From assembly GCF_001693435.1 (NCBI RefSeq), contig NZ_CM004509.1, forward strand, positions 2,356,001-2,420,000: a stretch of DNA of 64,000 nt, read 5' to 3'. How positions within the stretch are numbered: position 1 is the first letter of the stretch; each line of letters opens with the position of its first letter. The notes below the pieces were generated by a model. The model saw only the letters and a list, made by a program, of their open reading frames with translations, was not told the DNA's origin and ran no database searches. Positions 26,882 to 36,964 of the stretch are shown piece after piece. Both the position numbers and the translations under genes were made by a program. The DNA comes from Gilliamella sp. wkB7. Its GTDB lineage: Bacteria; Pseudomonadota; Gammaproteobacteria; Enterobacterales; Orbaceae.

Positions 26882-28768
26882 TTATTTGCCCAATAAATTT
26901 TCTAACATATCGACAGCTTTTTGTTTGGAATCTGATTTTGAGCCATCTTTTGAGCTGCGATTTTCTAATTTGTTGCGAAATTTATCTAAACTTTCTTGCA
27001 ACTTATCATTAAAGAGATCTTTAATGACTTGGCCTATATCAAGTTGATAATGAAGTTTAGAAAATTGCCCGTAAATACGCAATGGAATTACTAGCTTTTG
27101 TAGTTTGGCAATAGTGTTGCTTTTTCCGTTCCAACCACCAAGAATTTTAATGTTCATGTTAATATCAAGATCTTTTTGAATCATCCCAACTTTGCCAGAA
27201 CCATCAACTATTTCAAGGGTTGGTGAAAGGGCATTTAATGTTGTTAATTCCAGATTTCCTCTATCTAAATAAGCATCAGTACTGATTTTGGAAAATTCTG
27301 TATAATTTTTCATATTTTCAGTTGCTGAAACATCTTTAGTATATTTAGTTGCAGCATTCTGAATGATACTATTTATATTGATTTTATTTAATTTCGCATT
27401 AGTTACATTAATTGATAAATTACCTTTTAAATTCTCTAATAATTTATTTCCAGATAATGTATTTACTTCTATATCTCCGCTTGCATTAAATAATCCCTCT
27501 AAATCATTAGGTGTTTCTATCTGGTTAAAGAAAGTATTTAAATCAATATTAGTAATTTTTGGAATTAATTTTATTTGAGTATATTTTTGTTTACCATTTG
27601 CCATACCCGTTGCTGCTATGTGACCTTTAGCGAAGTCAAAACCAATATTTTGAAATGTTGTAACTCCATCATTATTGGCTAAAGCTACATTGATATTATT
27701 TAATATCATCTTATTAACATTTAATTTTTTAATTTCTAGTTTTGCTTTAGCGTTAAAACTATTAAGAAAGTTTAGTTCGTTATTTACTTTTGTAACATTA
27801 GATACAACAGGCGGAGTTTGTTGTATTGTAATGTTTTCATTTGTTTTTTTGTCTTTCTCTAAAAAAGGTGTAAGATTTAGCTCATTACTTGTTACCGTTA
27901 AATCGATATAAGGCTTTTTATCAAAATTAGCATTAACGGCACCAGAAAAATAATTTTCATTAACTGAGAAAGATAAATCCTTGCTTGTTAATTGTTTTGA
28001 ATTGTGTAGATAATTAATAACACCTTTCAAATTGCCTTTTAGTTCTTTGGTAGGAATAGCTACGCCCTTATAGGTGTAATCAAATTTCTTCAGATCAATT
28101 ATGGCTTTTTCTGGGAATAGTGCTAAATCAACATCTGCATCAGCCACATAAGAAAAATTTTGTTGATTACGATCGATATTGCCTTTAACATCAATAGCGA
28201 TTTTTTTATCAGATTTTTGGATGATAGCAAGGTTAATGTTTCTAAAGTTAATAAAATCATCTTTATTTTGTAAAACAACAGTGCTATCAGAAACTTCAAG
28301 TTTATTTAAGGTAAATGCCCATTTTGATGATTCTTTTTGCTGCTTAGTTTGTGTAGTTTGAGTATCATCAGTAGTTGGTTGCTGTTCAGCTTTATGTTTA
28401 TAAACTTGTCCTTTACTTTCATCGGTAATATTGATAATAGCCGATTTTATAAATACATTTTTAATCTCTAATTTTTTTGAAAATAAAGGAAATAGCTCTA
28501 CATCAAGACGCATATTATCCGCTGTTAAAATTGGTTTTTTGGCATCAATGTCAGACAGTTTAACTGAATCGGTTAATATACTTACTTGTGGCCAGATGTG
28601 CCATCGTAAATTACCGTCAATAGTTAGTTCATAACCTGTTTTATCTTTAACTGTATCAGAAATAAAACCTCTATAATTGTTAGGATCAACAAAAACAATA
28701 AGAGATACGATGCCAATAGCAGTAAGAAGAATTAAAATTAAAAGAGTAATCAATATTTTTTTGATCAT
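26882..28768 (-). CDS. asmA: AsmA family protein
   Basis: Protein of 628 residues with one N-terminal membrane helix (about 4-26) and a long periplasmic beta-rich domain. FVDPNNYRGFISDTVKDKTG followed by GNLRWHIWPQ near residue 55 is typical of the AsmA N-terminus, and the late LDINMNIKILGGWNGKS region belongs to the AsmA C-terminal domain. AsmA-like proteins are thought to move phospholipid between membranes. dcd lies 36 bases upstream on the same strand, the E. coli dcd-asmA order. Confidence 0.9.
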   Translation of the reverse strand: MIKKILITLLILILLTAIGIVSLIVFVDPNNYRGFISDTVKDKTGYELTIDGNLRWHIWPQVSILTDSVKLSDIDAKKPILTADNMRLDVELFPLFSKKLEIKNVFIKSAIINITDESKGQVYKHKAEQQPTTDDTQTTQTKQQKESSKWAFTLNKLEVSDSTVVLQNKDDFINFRNINLAIIQKSDKKIAIDVKGNIDRNQQNFSYVADADVDLALFPEKAIIDLKKFDYTYKGVAIPTKELKGNLKGVINYLHNSKQLTSKDLSFSVNENYFSGAVNANFDKKPYIDLTVTSNELNLTPFLEKDKKTNENITIQQTPPVVSNVTKVNNELNFLNSFNAKAKLEIKKLNVNKMILNNINVALANNDGVTTFQNIGFDFAKGHIAATGMANGKQKYTQIKLIPKITNIDLNTFFNQIETPNDLEGLFNASGDIEVNTLSGNKLLENLKGNLSINVTNAKLNKININSIIQNAATKYTKDVSATENMKNYTEFSKISTDAYLDRGNLELTTLNALSPTLEIVDGSGKVGMIQKDLDINMNIKILGGWNGKSNTIAKLQKLVIPLRIYGQFSKLHYQLDIGQVIKDLFNDKLQESLDKFRNKLENRSSKDGSKSDSKQKAVDMLENLLGK

Positions 28769-28804
28769 GTTAATATTCCTTCAGAATAAAAACTACGGGG
28801 TGAT

Positions 28805-29386
28805 TTAGTCTTTATCAATACGGCTAGCGACTGCGCCATGTTGATCTTTATATTTTGCATCTTGTCTACTATTATACGGTCTAGCTGCTGGACCGGTGAG
28901 TGTTTCAAAACTAAGTGCGCCTATTGTCATTCCTGGTCTAAGTGCTAACGGTATTTTTCCAGAATTAAAAAACTCGAGTACAATTTGTCCTTGCCAGCCT
29001 GGATCGATACGATGAGCTGTTACATGTACCATAAGCCCAAGTCTAGCAAGGGATGATCGCCCATCTAACCAGCCAACCAAATCATTAGGGATTGTGACAG
29101 ATTCTAAAGTAACGGCTAATGCTAATTCACCAGGATGAAGATAAAACGCATCACCTTCAGGTAATACTATTTCTTCACTCATCACTTTTTCTAATACCGC
29201 GGATACTTCTTCTTTAGGACCGCTTAAATCAATATAAGGTGTAGTATGTTCTCTAAAAGTACGAAATTTATTACCTAATCTAACATCAATAGTTGCACCA
29301 TTGATGCAGTTTGGTGCTGGTTGAGGGGTTATTTTTAATTTACCATTTTGTAAATACGTTTCGATATCTCGATCGCATAATCTCAT
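28805..29386 (-). CDS. dcd: dCTP deaminase
   Basis: Trimeric enzyme of 193 residues that converts dCTP to d[15 protein letters not shown] at the start, the catalytic Glu region [16 protein letters not shown] and [12 protein letters not shown] match E. coli Dcd (193 residues). It is followed by asmA; mltA lies upstream on the same strand. Confidence 0.97.
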   Translation of the reverse strand: MRLCDRDIETYLQNGKLKITPQPAPNCINGATIDVRLGNKFRTFREHTTPYIDLSGPKEEVSAVLEKVMSEEIVLPEGDAFYLHPGELALAVTLESVTIPNDLVGWLDGRSSLARLGLMVHVTAHRIDPGWQGQIVLEFFNSGKIPLALRPGMTIGALSFETLTGPAARPYNSRQDAKYKDQHGAVASRIDKD

Positions 29387-29456
29387 GAGTTATCCTTAAT
29401 GCAACTTATATTCGTTTATTCTAGCAGGTTCTTTTAATGTCGTCGATGTCCGCAAA

Positions 29457-30554
29457 TTAAGGTTTTAGCACCCATACTCGTCCATAGTGATTATAAAAAC
29501 CAGCCAGTTCTCCAGGCTTTTCACCAATGCCTAGATAAAGATCAAAGTGTTGACCTTTAATGGCTCCTCCTACATCTAGTGCAACCATTAATCGAGTCTC
29601 TCTTCTCCCTCGATGTTGACCATCATCATCAAGAAGTGGTACATCGGCTAAGATTACTGAACCAATGGGAATTAAAGACTTGTCAGAAGCGACCGATGCA
29701 TTAGCGATTAAGGGAACCGATGCTGCACCTTTTACTTCTGCATTATATTTTGGTTCAAAAAAGACAAAAGAACGATTTTGAATGAGCAATTGTTTAAGTT
29801 TTTCTTCATTTTTATTTTTAGACCAATCTTTTATTGCTTGCATTGATAATTCTTCTTTTTTGATCTCACCTTGTTTTACTAACAATTGACCGATACTTGA
29901 GTAGCTATAACCATTTTTTCCAGCATAACTAAAAAACACTAAGGGATCGCCATCTTCAAAATCAATATAAGCACTTCCCTGAACTTCCATAATAAAGTTG
30001 TCCATTAGCGAGTTACTGTAAGCTATTTCCAGTCCTTTGCCAGCTAATGCACCATTATAAATTTGTTCACGACTTGGAAATTCTCCTTCAATGAGGGTTG
30101 GCATCTTATAAATAGGGTATTTGAATTCCGCCGTTGGAGTATGTCTTGCTTTAATGACAGGTGTATAATAACCCGTAAAATGTACATTACCGTAGCCATC
30201 TTGCCCAATCATCCCATAGCTGTTTAATCCAACTTTATGAAATTCATCAAAGTCTAGTAAGTTATTAATCCAGTTATTAATAGCGGTATAAATATGTTCA
30301 TTTTCACGATACAACTCAGGGGATGAAGATTCAATCATAGCAACTTGAAGAACATAATCGGATATGTTAACAGGAGCGCTTAAATGGGAATATGATACAT
30401 TAGAAGTTAATAGCAACTTACCATCCATGTATTGATGATCTTGTTTAGTATCTTTATTTAAATGACTTTGGCAACCAGTTGATACTGATAGAATAATCAA
30501 AATGTATAAGACAGATAAGTAAATGCAGCGTTTCTTTTGTTTCATGTTAATCAT
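29457..30554 (-). CDS. mltA: Membrane-bound lytic murein transglycosylase A
   Basis: Outer-membrane lipoprotein of 365 residues that cleaves peptidoglycan to 1,6-anhydromuropeptides. A lipobox (VSTGC, about C28) ends the signal peptide. The MltA barrel domain and the C-terminal 3D domain with the catalytic Asp (VALDVGGAIKGQHFDLYLG) are present. The first ATG (30554) and the fourth codon ATG (30545) are both possible; neither has a clear RBS. It is divergent from cycA. Confidence 0.94.
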   Translation of the reverse strand: MINMKQKKRCIYLSVLYILIILSVSTGCQSHLNKDTKQDHQYMDGKLLLTSNVSYSHLSAPVNISDYVLQVAMIESSSPELYRENEHIYTAINNWINNLLDFDEFHKVGLNSYGMIGQDGYGNVHFTGYYTPVIKARHTPTAEFKYPIYKMPTLIEGEFPSREQIYNGALAGKGLEIAYSNSLMDNFIMEVQGSAYIDFEDGDPLVFFSYAGKNGYSYSSIGQLLVKQGEIKKEELSMQAIKDWSKNKNEEKLKQLLIQNRSFVFFEPKYNAEVKGAASVPLIANASVASDKSLIPIGSVILADVPLLDDDGQHRGRRETRLMVALDVGGAIKGQHFDLYLGIGEKPGELAGFYNHYGRVWVLKP

Positions 30555-30741
30555 TTATTGTAATAAGTTATAAAGTATAGTGGGTTATGCTACACAATTC
30601 TATTATAAGAAACTATAGATAATTATTATGTACCCATAAAAAGTTTTCATAACAATTCAACTTGCGCTTTGATTCTATAGACTTTATAGTCCTATATTCT
30701 TGTGAATCGGAAAATTGTGAAAATAAAAGGTAATAATAGCA

Positions 30742-32112
30742 ATGAGCATTAAATCCTCTAACCATGATCTAAAGCGAAACCTTTCTAACCGACATATTCA
30801 GTTAATTGCCATTAGTGGTGCAATCGGTACTGGCTTATTTATGGGGTCAGGTAAAACGATAAGTCTGGCTGGACCTTCAATCGTTTTTGTCTATATGGTA
30901 ATTGGTTTTATCCTGTTTTTTGTTATGCGTGCAATGGGTGAAATTCTACTTTCAAACTTAAAGTATAAATCATTTAGTGATTTTGCGAATGACCTTTTAG
31001 GCCCTTGGGCTGGTTTTTTTACAGGATGGACTTATTGGTTTTGTTGGGTGATTACCGGAATTGCAGACGTTGTTGCCATTGCGGGATATGCACAACATTG
31101 GTTTCCTGACTTACAGGCATGGATACCAATGTTTTTGACGGTTATTTTATTAGCAACTCTAAATTTATTAACCGTAAAAATGTTTGGTGAGACGGAATTT
31201 TGGTTTTCAATGATTAAAATCGTTGCGATTCTTGGATTAATTGTTATTGGGAGTATATTAATTTTAATCTCATATCATTCTACACAAACTGATACAACAG
31301 CAGCGTTTTCAAATTTATGGCAATATGGGGGTCTCTTCCCTAATGGTAGTATGGGCTTTTTTGCTGGCTTTCAAATTGCGATTTTTGCTTTTGTGGGAAT
31401 TGAGCTAGTTGGTACTACCGCAGCAGAAACTGTCGACCCAAATAAAAATTTACCACGAGCAATTAATTCTGTACCTGCTCGGATTATCTTTTTTTATGTG
31501 TTTGCATTAATCATAATTATGAGTGTTACACCTTGGACATTAATTTCACCAAATAAAAGTCCGTTTGTGGAATTATTTACCTTAATAGGTTTACCTGCTG
31601 CGGCAAGCATTATTAATTTTGTAGTGCTGACATCAGCTGCCTCTTCTGCTAATAGTGGTATTTACTCAACGAGTCGTATGTTATTTGGACTTGCAAAAAA
31701 GCAAGATGCACCAGAGCCTTTCGGAAAACTGTCAAGTCGCTCTGTTCCAGCTAATGGTTTGTTATTTTCTTGTCTCTGCTTATTTGGTGGTGTGGTGTTG
31801 ATTTACCTTGTGCCTAATGTCATGGAGGCCTTTACCATAGTTACGACGATTTCGGCTATTTTATTTATGTTTATTTGGTCGATGATTTTAATTTCTTATA
31901 TTGCTTATCGTCGTAAGAAAGCTGATTTGCATGAGCAATCTGACTTTAAAATGCCTGGCGGTATTTTGATGTGTTTTGTTTGTTTGGCCTTTTTTGCATT
32001 TGTGATTGTGTTGCTTACTTTCGAAGCTGATACTTGCCAAGCTTTAATCGCAACACCTATTTGGTTTGTAATATTAGGAATAAGTTATTATTTCCGTTCA
32101 TTGAAAAGATAA
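30742..32112 (+). CDS. cycA: D-serine/D-alanine/glycine permease CycA
   Basis: APC-family amino acid:proton symporter of 456 residues with twelve helices. GAIGTGLFMGSGKTISLAGP in helix 1, SFSDFANDLLGPWAG and FAFVGIELVGTTAAET match E. coli CycA nearly residue for residue, more closely than other APC members. It imports D-amino acids, glycine and related compounds. The RBS is AAAGG. It is a single gene, convergent with a TerC-family gene. Confidence 0.92.
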   Translation: MSIKSSNHDLKRNLSNRHIQLIAISGAIGTGLFMGSGKTISLAGPSIVFVYMVIGFILFFVMRAMGEILLSNLKYKSFSDFANDLLGPWAGFFTGWTYWFCWVITGIADVVAIAGYAQHWFPDLQAWIPMFLTVILLATLNLLTVKMFGETEFWFSMIKIVAILGLIVIGSILILISYHSTQTDTTAAFSNLWQYGGLFPNGSMGFFAGFQIAIFAFVGIELVGTTAAETVDPNKNLPRAINSVPARIIFFYVFALIIIMSVTPWTLISPNKSPFVELFTLIGLPAAASIINFVVLTSAASSANSGIYSTSRMLFGLAKKQDAPEPFGKLSSRSVPANGLLFSCLCLFGGVVLIYLVPNVMEAFTIVTTISAILFMFIWSMILISYIAYRRKKADLHEQSDFKMPGGILMCFVCLAFFAFVIVLLTFEADTCQALIATPIWFVILGISYYFRSLKR

Positions 32113-32126
32113 TATGTAAATTAAAT

Positions 32127-32154
32127 ATTGGCAGGGTCTCCTGCCAATTCTCTT
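32127..32154. terminator. Hairpin between cycA and the TerC-family gene
   Basis: ATTGGCAGG (32127-32135) pairs with CCTGCCAAT (32140-32148). TCTCTTAT follows on the + strand. It lies between convergent genes. Confidence 0.7.
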
Positions 32155-32158
32155 ATAA

Positions 32159-33181
32159 TTATTCATCATTTTTTGCTGGCCAGATAAAGCTTGCAATAAT
32201 ACCTAAAACTAAAATTCCTAAAACGATGTAAAGACTCATGTTTGGGCTAATATCAAGTCCATAACCAAACAGATGATGGCTGGCATTTAAAGCTAATTTA
32301 CCAGCAATGAAAAATAGTAAACAGATAACAGCTTTACCAAGATGCACCAAATATTGTCGCATAGCCTCTAAAACAAAATACATCGTTCTAAGCCCTAAAA
32401 TAGCAAAAATCATGGCACTATAAACAATTAATGGTTCTTGGCTAACCGCAATTACCGCAGGGACTGAGTCAAAAGCGAACATAACATCACTAAGTTCAAT
32501 AACAACAATACATAAAAATAACGGTGTTGCATAAAGTGCACTTTTAGAAATTTTGCCAATTAAATCGCTGTTTTCTGGTTTTTCAAGTTCGCTGTCTACT
32601 TGTTTTTGAGTCAATAAAAAAGAGTGTCCTACAATCTTAGGGTATGAGGGAAAAATATGTTTCGCTATGCGAAAGGCAATATGATTGGAATAATCTTTAA
32701 TTTCATCATCACTGTTTTGATTTTTTAACATCATTATTCCCGTAAAAGCAACCATAACGGAGAAAACTAACTCCATCCACGGCCCTAAGGATAATAAACT
32801 TGTACCAATTATTACAAAAATAGCTCGGAATATAATGGCACCAATAACTCCCCAGTAAAGTAAGCGATGACGGTAATTATTGGGTACGGTAAACCATGAA
32901 AAAATTGCCATAATAACAAACAAATTATCGACAGATAACGCTTTTTCAAGAACATAACCCGTTATAAATAAACTTGCAGCTGTACTACCATGATGAATAT
33001 ATAAAAATAGTGCAAATCCTAAGGCGACTGCGATCCAAAAAATTGACCATCCAATTGCATTTTTTAAACTAATCGGTTTATCATTGTGGTGAGCATATAA
33101 GTCGATAATAATTGCAGCTAGGGATAACCCAACAAATACTAATACTGTTTCTATTGGAAATCCTAATGAATGTTGAATCAT
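32159..33181 (-). CDS. TerC/Alx family integral membrane protein
   Basis: Membrane protein of 340 residues with about nine helices. The paired acidic motifs EKALSVDNLFV and ELSDVMFAFDSVPA are the signature of the TerC family, whose members affect manganese export, pH response (Alx) or tellurite resistance. I see no yybP-ykoY manganese riboswitch in the 180-base leader, unlike E. coli alx, so the specific role stays open. It is a single gene, divergent from dacB. Confidence 0.88.
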   Translation of the reverse strand: MIQHSLGFPIETVLVFVGLSLAAIIIDLYAHHNDKPISLKNAIGWSIFWIAVALGFALFLYIHHGSTAASLFITGYVLEKALSVDNLFVIMAIFSWFTVPNNYRHRLLYWGVIGAIIFRAIFVIIGTSLLSLGPWMELVFSVMVAFTGIMMLKNQNSDDEIKDYSNHIAFRIAKHIFPSYPKIVGHSFLLTQKQVDSELEKPENSDLIGKISKSALYATPLFLCIVVIELSDVMFAFDSVPAVIAVSQEPLIVYSAMIFAILGLRTMYFVLEAMRQYLVHLGKAVICLLFFIAGKLALNASHHLFGYGLDISPNMSLYIVLGILVLGIIASFIWPAKNDE

Positions 33182-33364
33182 ATTTATGTGACCTAGTTAT
33201 AATTTTGATATACAGATAATTTGAATGGTAAATACTGTTTAATATAAACGGTATCATGTAATTATAAAAGTGGTACAGTATATATTGCTAGCTAAATCAA
33301 AAAAAGTTATATTTGAGTCCCCCCATTAACAATTATAATTAATTAACATTTTGAGCCAATTTTC

Positions 33365-34801
33365 ATGACAAATATCAGGATAATTATTTTATGTATTCTT
33401 CCTTTTTTATCAGGATTTTTACATGCACAATCGGTAGAACCTTATTTATCAACGTTACCTAAAGGAAGCGATTTATCCATTCTGGTTCAATCTGTTGGTA
33501 GTAATCCGAAAACATTAGCAAAATATAAGAGTGATCAATTTAAACAACCGGCTAGTACTCAAAAAGTTATTACCGCTTTAGCTGCACAACTCGAATTAGG
33601 TAGTGATTTTCGCTTTAAAACGCTTATGAAAACGAATGGTTCAATAAGCAATAAACAGTTGAATGGTGACCTTATCATTCAATTAAGTGGCGATCCCACC
33701 TTTTCAAGTGATAGATTAAAAATAATGCTTACTGAACTGCGGCAAAAAGGTATTGAAAAAATTGCAGGAAATATCATTTTAGATACTTCAGTTTTTGCCA
33801 GTCATGATAAAGCCGCTGGTTGGTCATGGAATAACTTAACTGCTTGTTATAATGCACCTCCATCTGCAGCAATCATAAACGATAACTGTTTTTATGCAAC
33901 AATCACACCAGGAAAGGTAGGCTCTAAAGCATCTGTTTCAGTCGCATCTTATATTCCAGTAGTGGTATCTGCTGATATCAAAACAATTGCCGCCAATAGT
34001 AAAGATTTAAATGATAAATATTGTGAGTTAGATGTAAGCTATTTTGATAAAAATCGTTATCACCTATCTGGATGTGTTGCTTCTGGTAATAATAAGATAC
34101 CATTAAAATTTGCGGTACTTGATGGAACAGCTTATTTTTCTGCAATATTAAAAAAAGAACTCAAATTACAAAAAATAGTTTATACAGGTAAAATTTTAGA
34201 GAAAAACCAAAAAAACAGTTCACAACTGACTTTATTAAGTTCCAGTGAGTCAGCCCCGCTTTCTGAATTACTGACTGTTATGTTAAAAAAATCAAATAAT
34301 TTATATGCTGATGCTATTTTTAGAACACTCGGAGCACATTATTACAACATTGCTGGAACTTGGCGTAATAGTAGCGATGCAGTTAAACAAATTTTACTTA
34401 AAAAGGCGGGTATTAATCTTGAAAATTTAGTCATTGTGGATGGTTCAGGGTTATCCCGATTAAACTTAGTTAGTGCAGACAAATTAATGGAAATATTACA
34501 ATATATTTCGGCGAATAATGCGCAATTAGGTATTATTGACATGTTGCCAATTGCTGGCGTTGATGGAACGTTGCAAAATCGTAAAAGTTTTAATCAATTA
34601 CCCTTTAAGGAAACCATTCGAGCCAAAACCGGTTATATTCAAGGTAGTTATAATTTAGCTGGATTTATTCAAAAATCCGATGGTCAATATTTGGCGTTTG
34701 TGCAGTTATTATCAGGATATCACGCAGATACACAAGGTGAACCGAAAAATGGTGCAATAATGCGTTTTGAATCAGAATTTTATAAGAATTTTATTGATTA
34801 A
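33365..34801 (+). CDS. dacB: D-alanyl-D-alanine carboxypeptidase/endopeptidase PBP4
   Basis: Periplasmic class C penicillin-binding protein of 478 residues. A signal peptide (about 1-21, ending LHAQ) precedes the three active-site motifs: S64-TQ-K67, SNN near residue 309 and KTG near 421 (RAKTGY). It trims peptide stems and cuts cross-links in peptidoglycan. Length matches E. coli DacB (477). It is a single gene. Confidence 0.95.
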   Translation: MTNIRIIILCILPFLSGFLHAQSVEPYLSTLPKGSDLSILVQSVGSNPKTLAKYKSDQFKQPASTQKVITALAAQLELGSDFRFKTLMKTNGSISNKQLNGDLIIQLSGDPTFSSDRLKIMLTELRQKGIEKIAGNIILDTSVFASHDKAAGWSWNNLTACYNAPPSAAIINDNCFYATITPGKVGSKASVSVASYIPVVVSADIKTIAANSKDLNDKYCELDVSYFDKNRYHLSGCVASGNNKIPLKFAVLDGTAYFSAILKKELKLQKIVYTGKILEKNQKNSSQLTLLSSSESAPLSELLTVMLKKSNNLYADAIFRTLGAHYYNIAGTWRNSSDAVKQILLKKAGINLENLVIVDGSGLSRLNLVSADKLMEILQYISANNAQLGIIDMLPIAGVDGTLQNRKSFNQLPFKETIRAKTGYIQGSYNLAGFIQKSDGQYLAFVQLLSGYHADTQGEPKNGAIMRFESEFYKNFID

Positions 34802-34812
34802 TAAATGAATTA

Positions 34813-34847
34813 AGGACACATATATGTACTAGCTTTATATGTGTCCT
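34813..34847. terminator. Hairpin between dacB and the ABC exporter gene
   Basis: AGGACACATAT (34813-34823) pairs with ATATGTGTCCT (34837-34847). T-runs are weak, but it sits between convergent genes. Confidence 0.55.
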
Positions 34848-34875
34848 ACTACTCTTTGTTCTGATAAATCAATAA

Positions 34876-36711
34876 TTAAATGTTTTCACCTAAGAATCCA
34901 CCACTCTGATGTTTCCAAAGTTGAGCGTACAGTCCATTTTTATCAAGCAATTCTTGGTGTGTTCCTTGTTCAATAATCCTTCCTTGATCCAGAACAACTA
35001 ATCTATCCATTGCCGCAATGGTTGATAATCGGTGAGCAATGGCAATAACGGTTTTACCTTCCATTAAAGTATATAAACTCTCTTGAATAGCTTGCTCAAT
35101 TTCAGAATCCAACGCACTGGTCGCTTCATCTAATAATAGAATTGGGGCATTTTTTAATATAACTCTGGCAATTGCAATGCGCTGTCGTTGTCCACCTGAT
35201 AATTTTATGCCTCGCTCTCCTACAAATGCGTCATAGCCTGTTCTACCGTTTGCATCAATAAGTGTATGAATAAAGCTATCAGCATGAGCTTTTTTTGCTG
35301 CTATAATCATCTCTTCTTCAGTGGCTTGATTGTTACCATAGAGTAGGTTTTCTCGTACTGAGCGGTGTAATAGGGACGTATCTTGAGTTACCATACCAAT
35401 TTGGGCGCGTAAGCTTTCTTGGGTAACGGTTGTAATTTCTTGTCCATCGATAATAATTTTACCACTTTGTAAATCATAAAAGCGTAATAATAAATTAATA
35501 AGCGTGGATTTGCCTGCTCCAGAGCGACCTACTAATCCTATTTTCTCACCTGGATTAATTGTTAAATCCAAATCTTGAATGATAGAGTTTTGTCTTTTGG
35601 CATCATAATTGAAGTTAATGTGTTGAAAGTCAATTTTACCTTGTTTTACAACAAGTTCAGTTGCATTAGGTTGATCATTGACTGTTTTAGTTGAAGAAAA
35701 TGTATTGATACCATCTTTCACTACACCAATATTTTCAAATAGAGCAGCCATTTCCCACATGATCCAATGAGAGAAACCGTTTAATCGTAATGCGACGGCG
35801 GTTGTTGTAGCGATTGCTCCAACACCAACTAACTGATCTGTCCATAACCATAAAGCAACACCTGTCGTGCAGAGTATTAATGTAATGGATAAAAGATGGT
35901 TTACAATTTCAAAACTGCTGACTAAACGCATTTGCCGATTAACGGTAACTAAAAACTCATCCATTGATTCTTGAGCGTATTTAGCTTCATTACCTGCATG
36001 TGAGAACAGTTTAACTGTCATGATATTGGTATAGGCATCGGTGACTCGTCCTGTCATGGTAGAACGTGCATCAGCTTGCATACTGGCAACTTTACCTAGG
36101 CGTGGAATAAAATAGTACATTGCAATCCCATAAAGCACAGTCCAACCAAGAAAAGGCATTAATAACCAAAGATCTAATTGTCCAATGATAGCCGCCATGG
36201 TAATAAAGGAAATAAGTACATAGATAAAAATATCTGCGACTAAAAAACAAGTATCTCTAACAGCAAGCGCTGTTTGCATAACTTTTGCTGATATTCTTCC
36301 TGCAAATTCATCTTGGAAAAAGCGCATACTTTGATTAAGAACTAATCTGTGCAAATTCCAACGCATTCTCATTGGGAAATTTCCAGCAAGACATTGATGT
36401 TTAATAATCGTTTGTAAGCTAATGATTAGCGTACTGGCTAAAATTATTAAAGCTAATAAAATTAATGTGGTTTTTTCTTGCTGCCAAAATTTAGATGGTT
36501 CAACTTCTGCAAGCCAGTCAACCACTTTACCTAATGCAGCAAATAAAAAAGCTTCAAAAGCACCACTTAATCCACTTAGCATGATTAATAACAGCATAAA
36601 CACGCGAGTGCCTTTGGTTGATTGCCATATAAAACTAAAAAAGTTTTTAGCCGCTGGTTGAGGATCATCTTTAGGATAAGGTGACACCAATTTTTCAAAA
36701 AATCGATACAT
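34876..36711 (-). CDS. ABC exporter, fused permease-ATPase
   Basis: Half-transporter of 611 residues that would act as a dimer in the inner membrane. Six helices span about residues 35-320. The ATPase domain from about 365 has Walker A GRSGAGKST, signature LSGGQRQR, Walker B ILLLDEATSALD and the switch His in IAHRLST. It belongs to the MsbA/MdlB-like multidrug exporter group, but the N-terminus does not identify a named member, so the substrate is unknown. It is a single gene. Confidence 0.9.
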   Translation of the reverse strand: MYRFFEKLVSPYPKDDPQPAAKNFFSFIWQSTKGTRVFMLLLIMLSGLSGAFEAFLFAALGKVVDWLAEVEPSKFWQQEKTTLILLALIILASTLIISLQTIIKHQCLAGNFPMRMRWNLHRLVLNQSMRFFQDEFAGRISAKVMQTALAVRDTCFLVADIFIYVLISFITMAAIIGQLDLWLLMPFLGWTVLYGIAMYYFIPRLGKVASMQADARSTMTGRVTDAYTNIMTVKLFSHAGNEAKYAQESMDEFLVTVNRQMRLVSSFEIVNHLLSITLILCTTGVALWLWTDQLVGVGAIATTTAVALRLNGFSHWIMWEMAALFENIGVVKDGINTFSSTKTVNDQPNATELVVKQGKIDFQHINFNYDAKRQNSIIQDLDLTINPGEKIGLVGRSGAGKSTLINLLLRFYDLQSGKIIIDGQEITTVTQESLRAQIGMVTQDTSLLHRSVRENLLYGNNQATEEEMIIAAKKAHADSFIHTLIDANGRTGYDAFVGERGIKLSGGQRQRIAIARVILKNAPILLLDEATSALDSEIEQAIQESLYTLMEGKTVIAIAHRLSTIAAMDRLVVLDQGRIIEQGTHQELLDKNGLYAQLWKHQSGGFLGENI

Positions 36712-36886
36712 AATAGACCTAATTAGTAAAATGATATTTTATTGGTAAATATATCAATGATATATGGAATATGAGATTAGGGCTAATGGATATAATTCAT
36801 CCTGATACCCAAATTTAAGTGAAATTTTAAATAAACATTGCTTAGCTATCTACCTGTCATTAAAGGATTTATGAACATAAAAAAAT

Positions 36887-36920
36887 AGTGAGGAAAATAT
36901 CTGGTTAATATTTCCTCACT
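36887..36920 (-). terminator. Terminator of the XRE/S24 regulator gene
   Basis: On the minus strand AGTGAGGAAA pairs with TTTCCTCACT (36911-36920 with 36887-36896), followed by ATTTTTTTAT. Confidence 0.85.
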
Positions 36921-36964
36921 TTAGCAATTATATATTGAAAAACAGTAGATTTCTATTTATTGGT

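Noticed and set aside
33182..33364. Manganese (yybP-ykoY) riboswitch before the TerC-family gene
   Set aside because: The only G-rich run, near 33316-33324, lacks the conserved partner elements of the riboswitch core.
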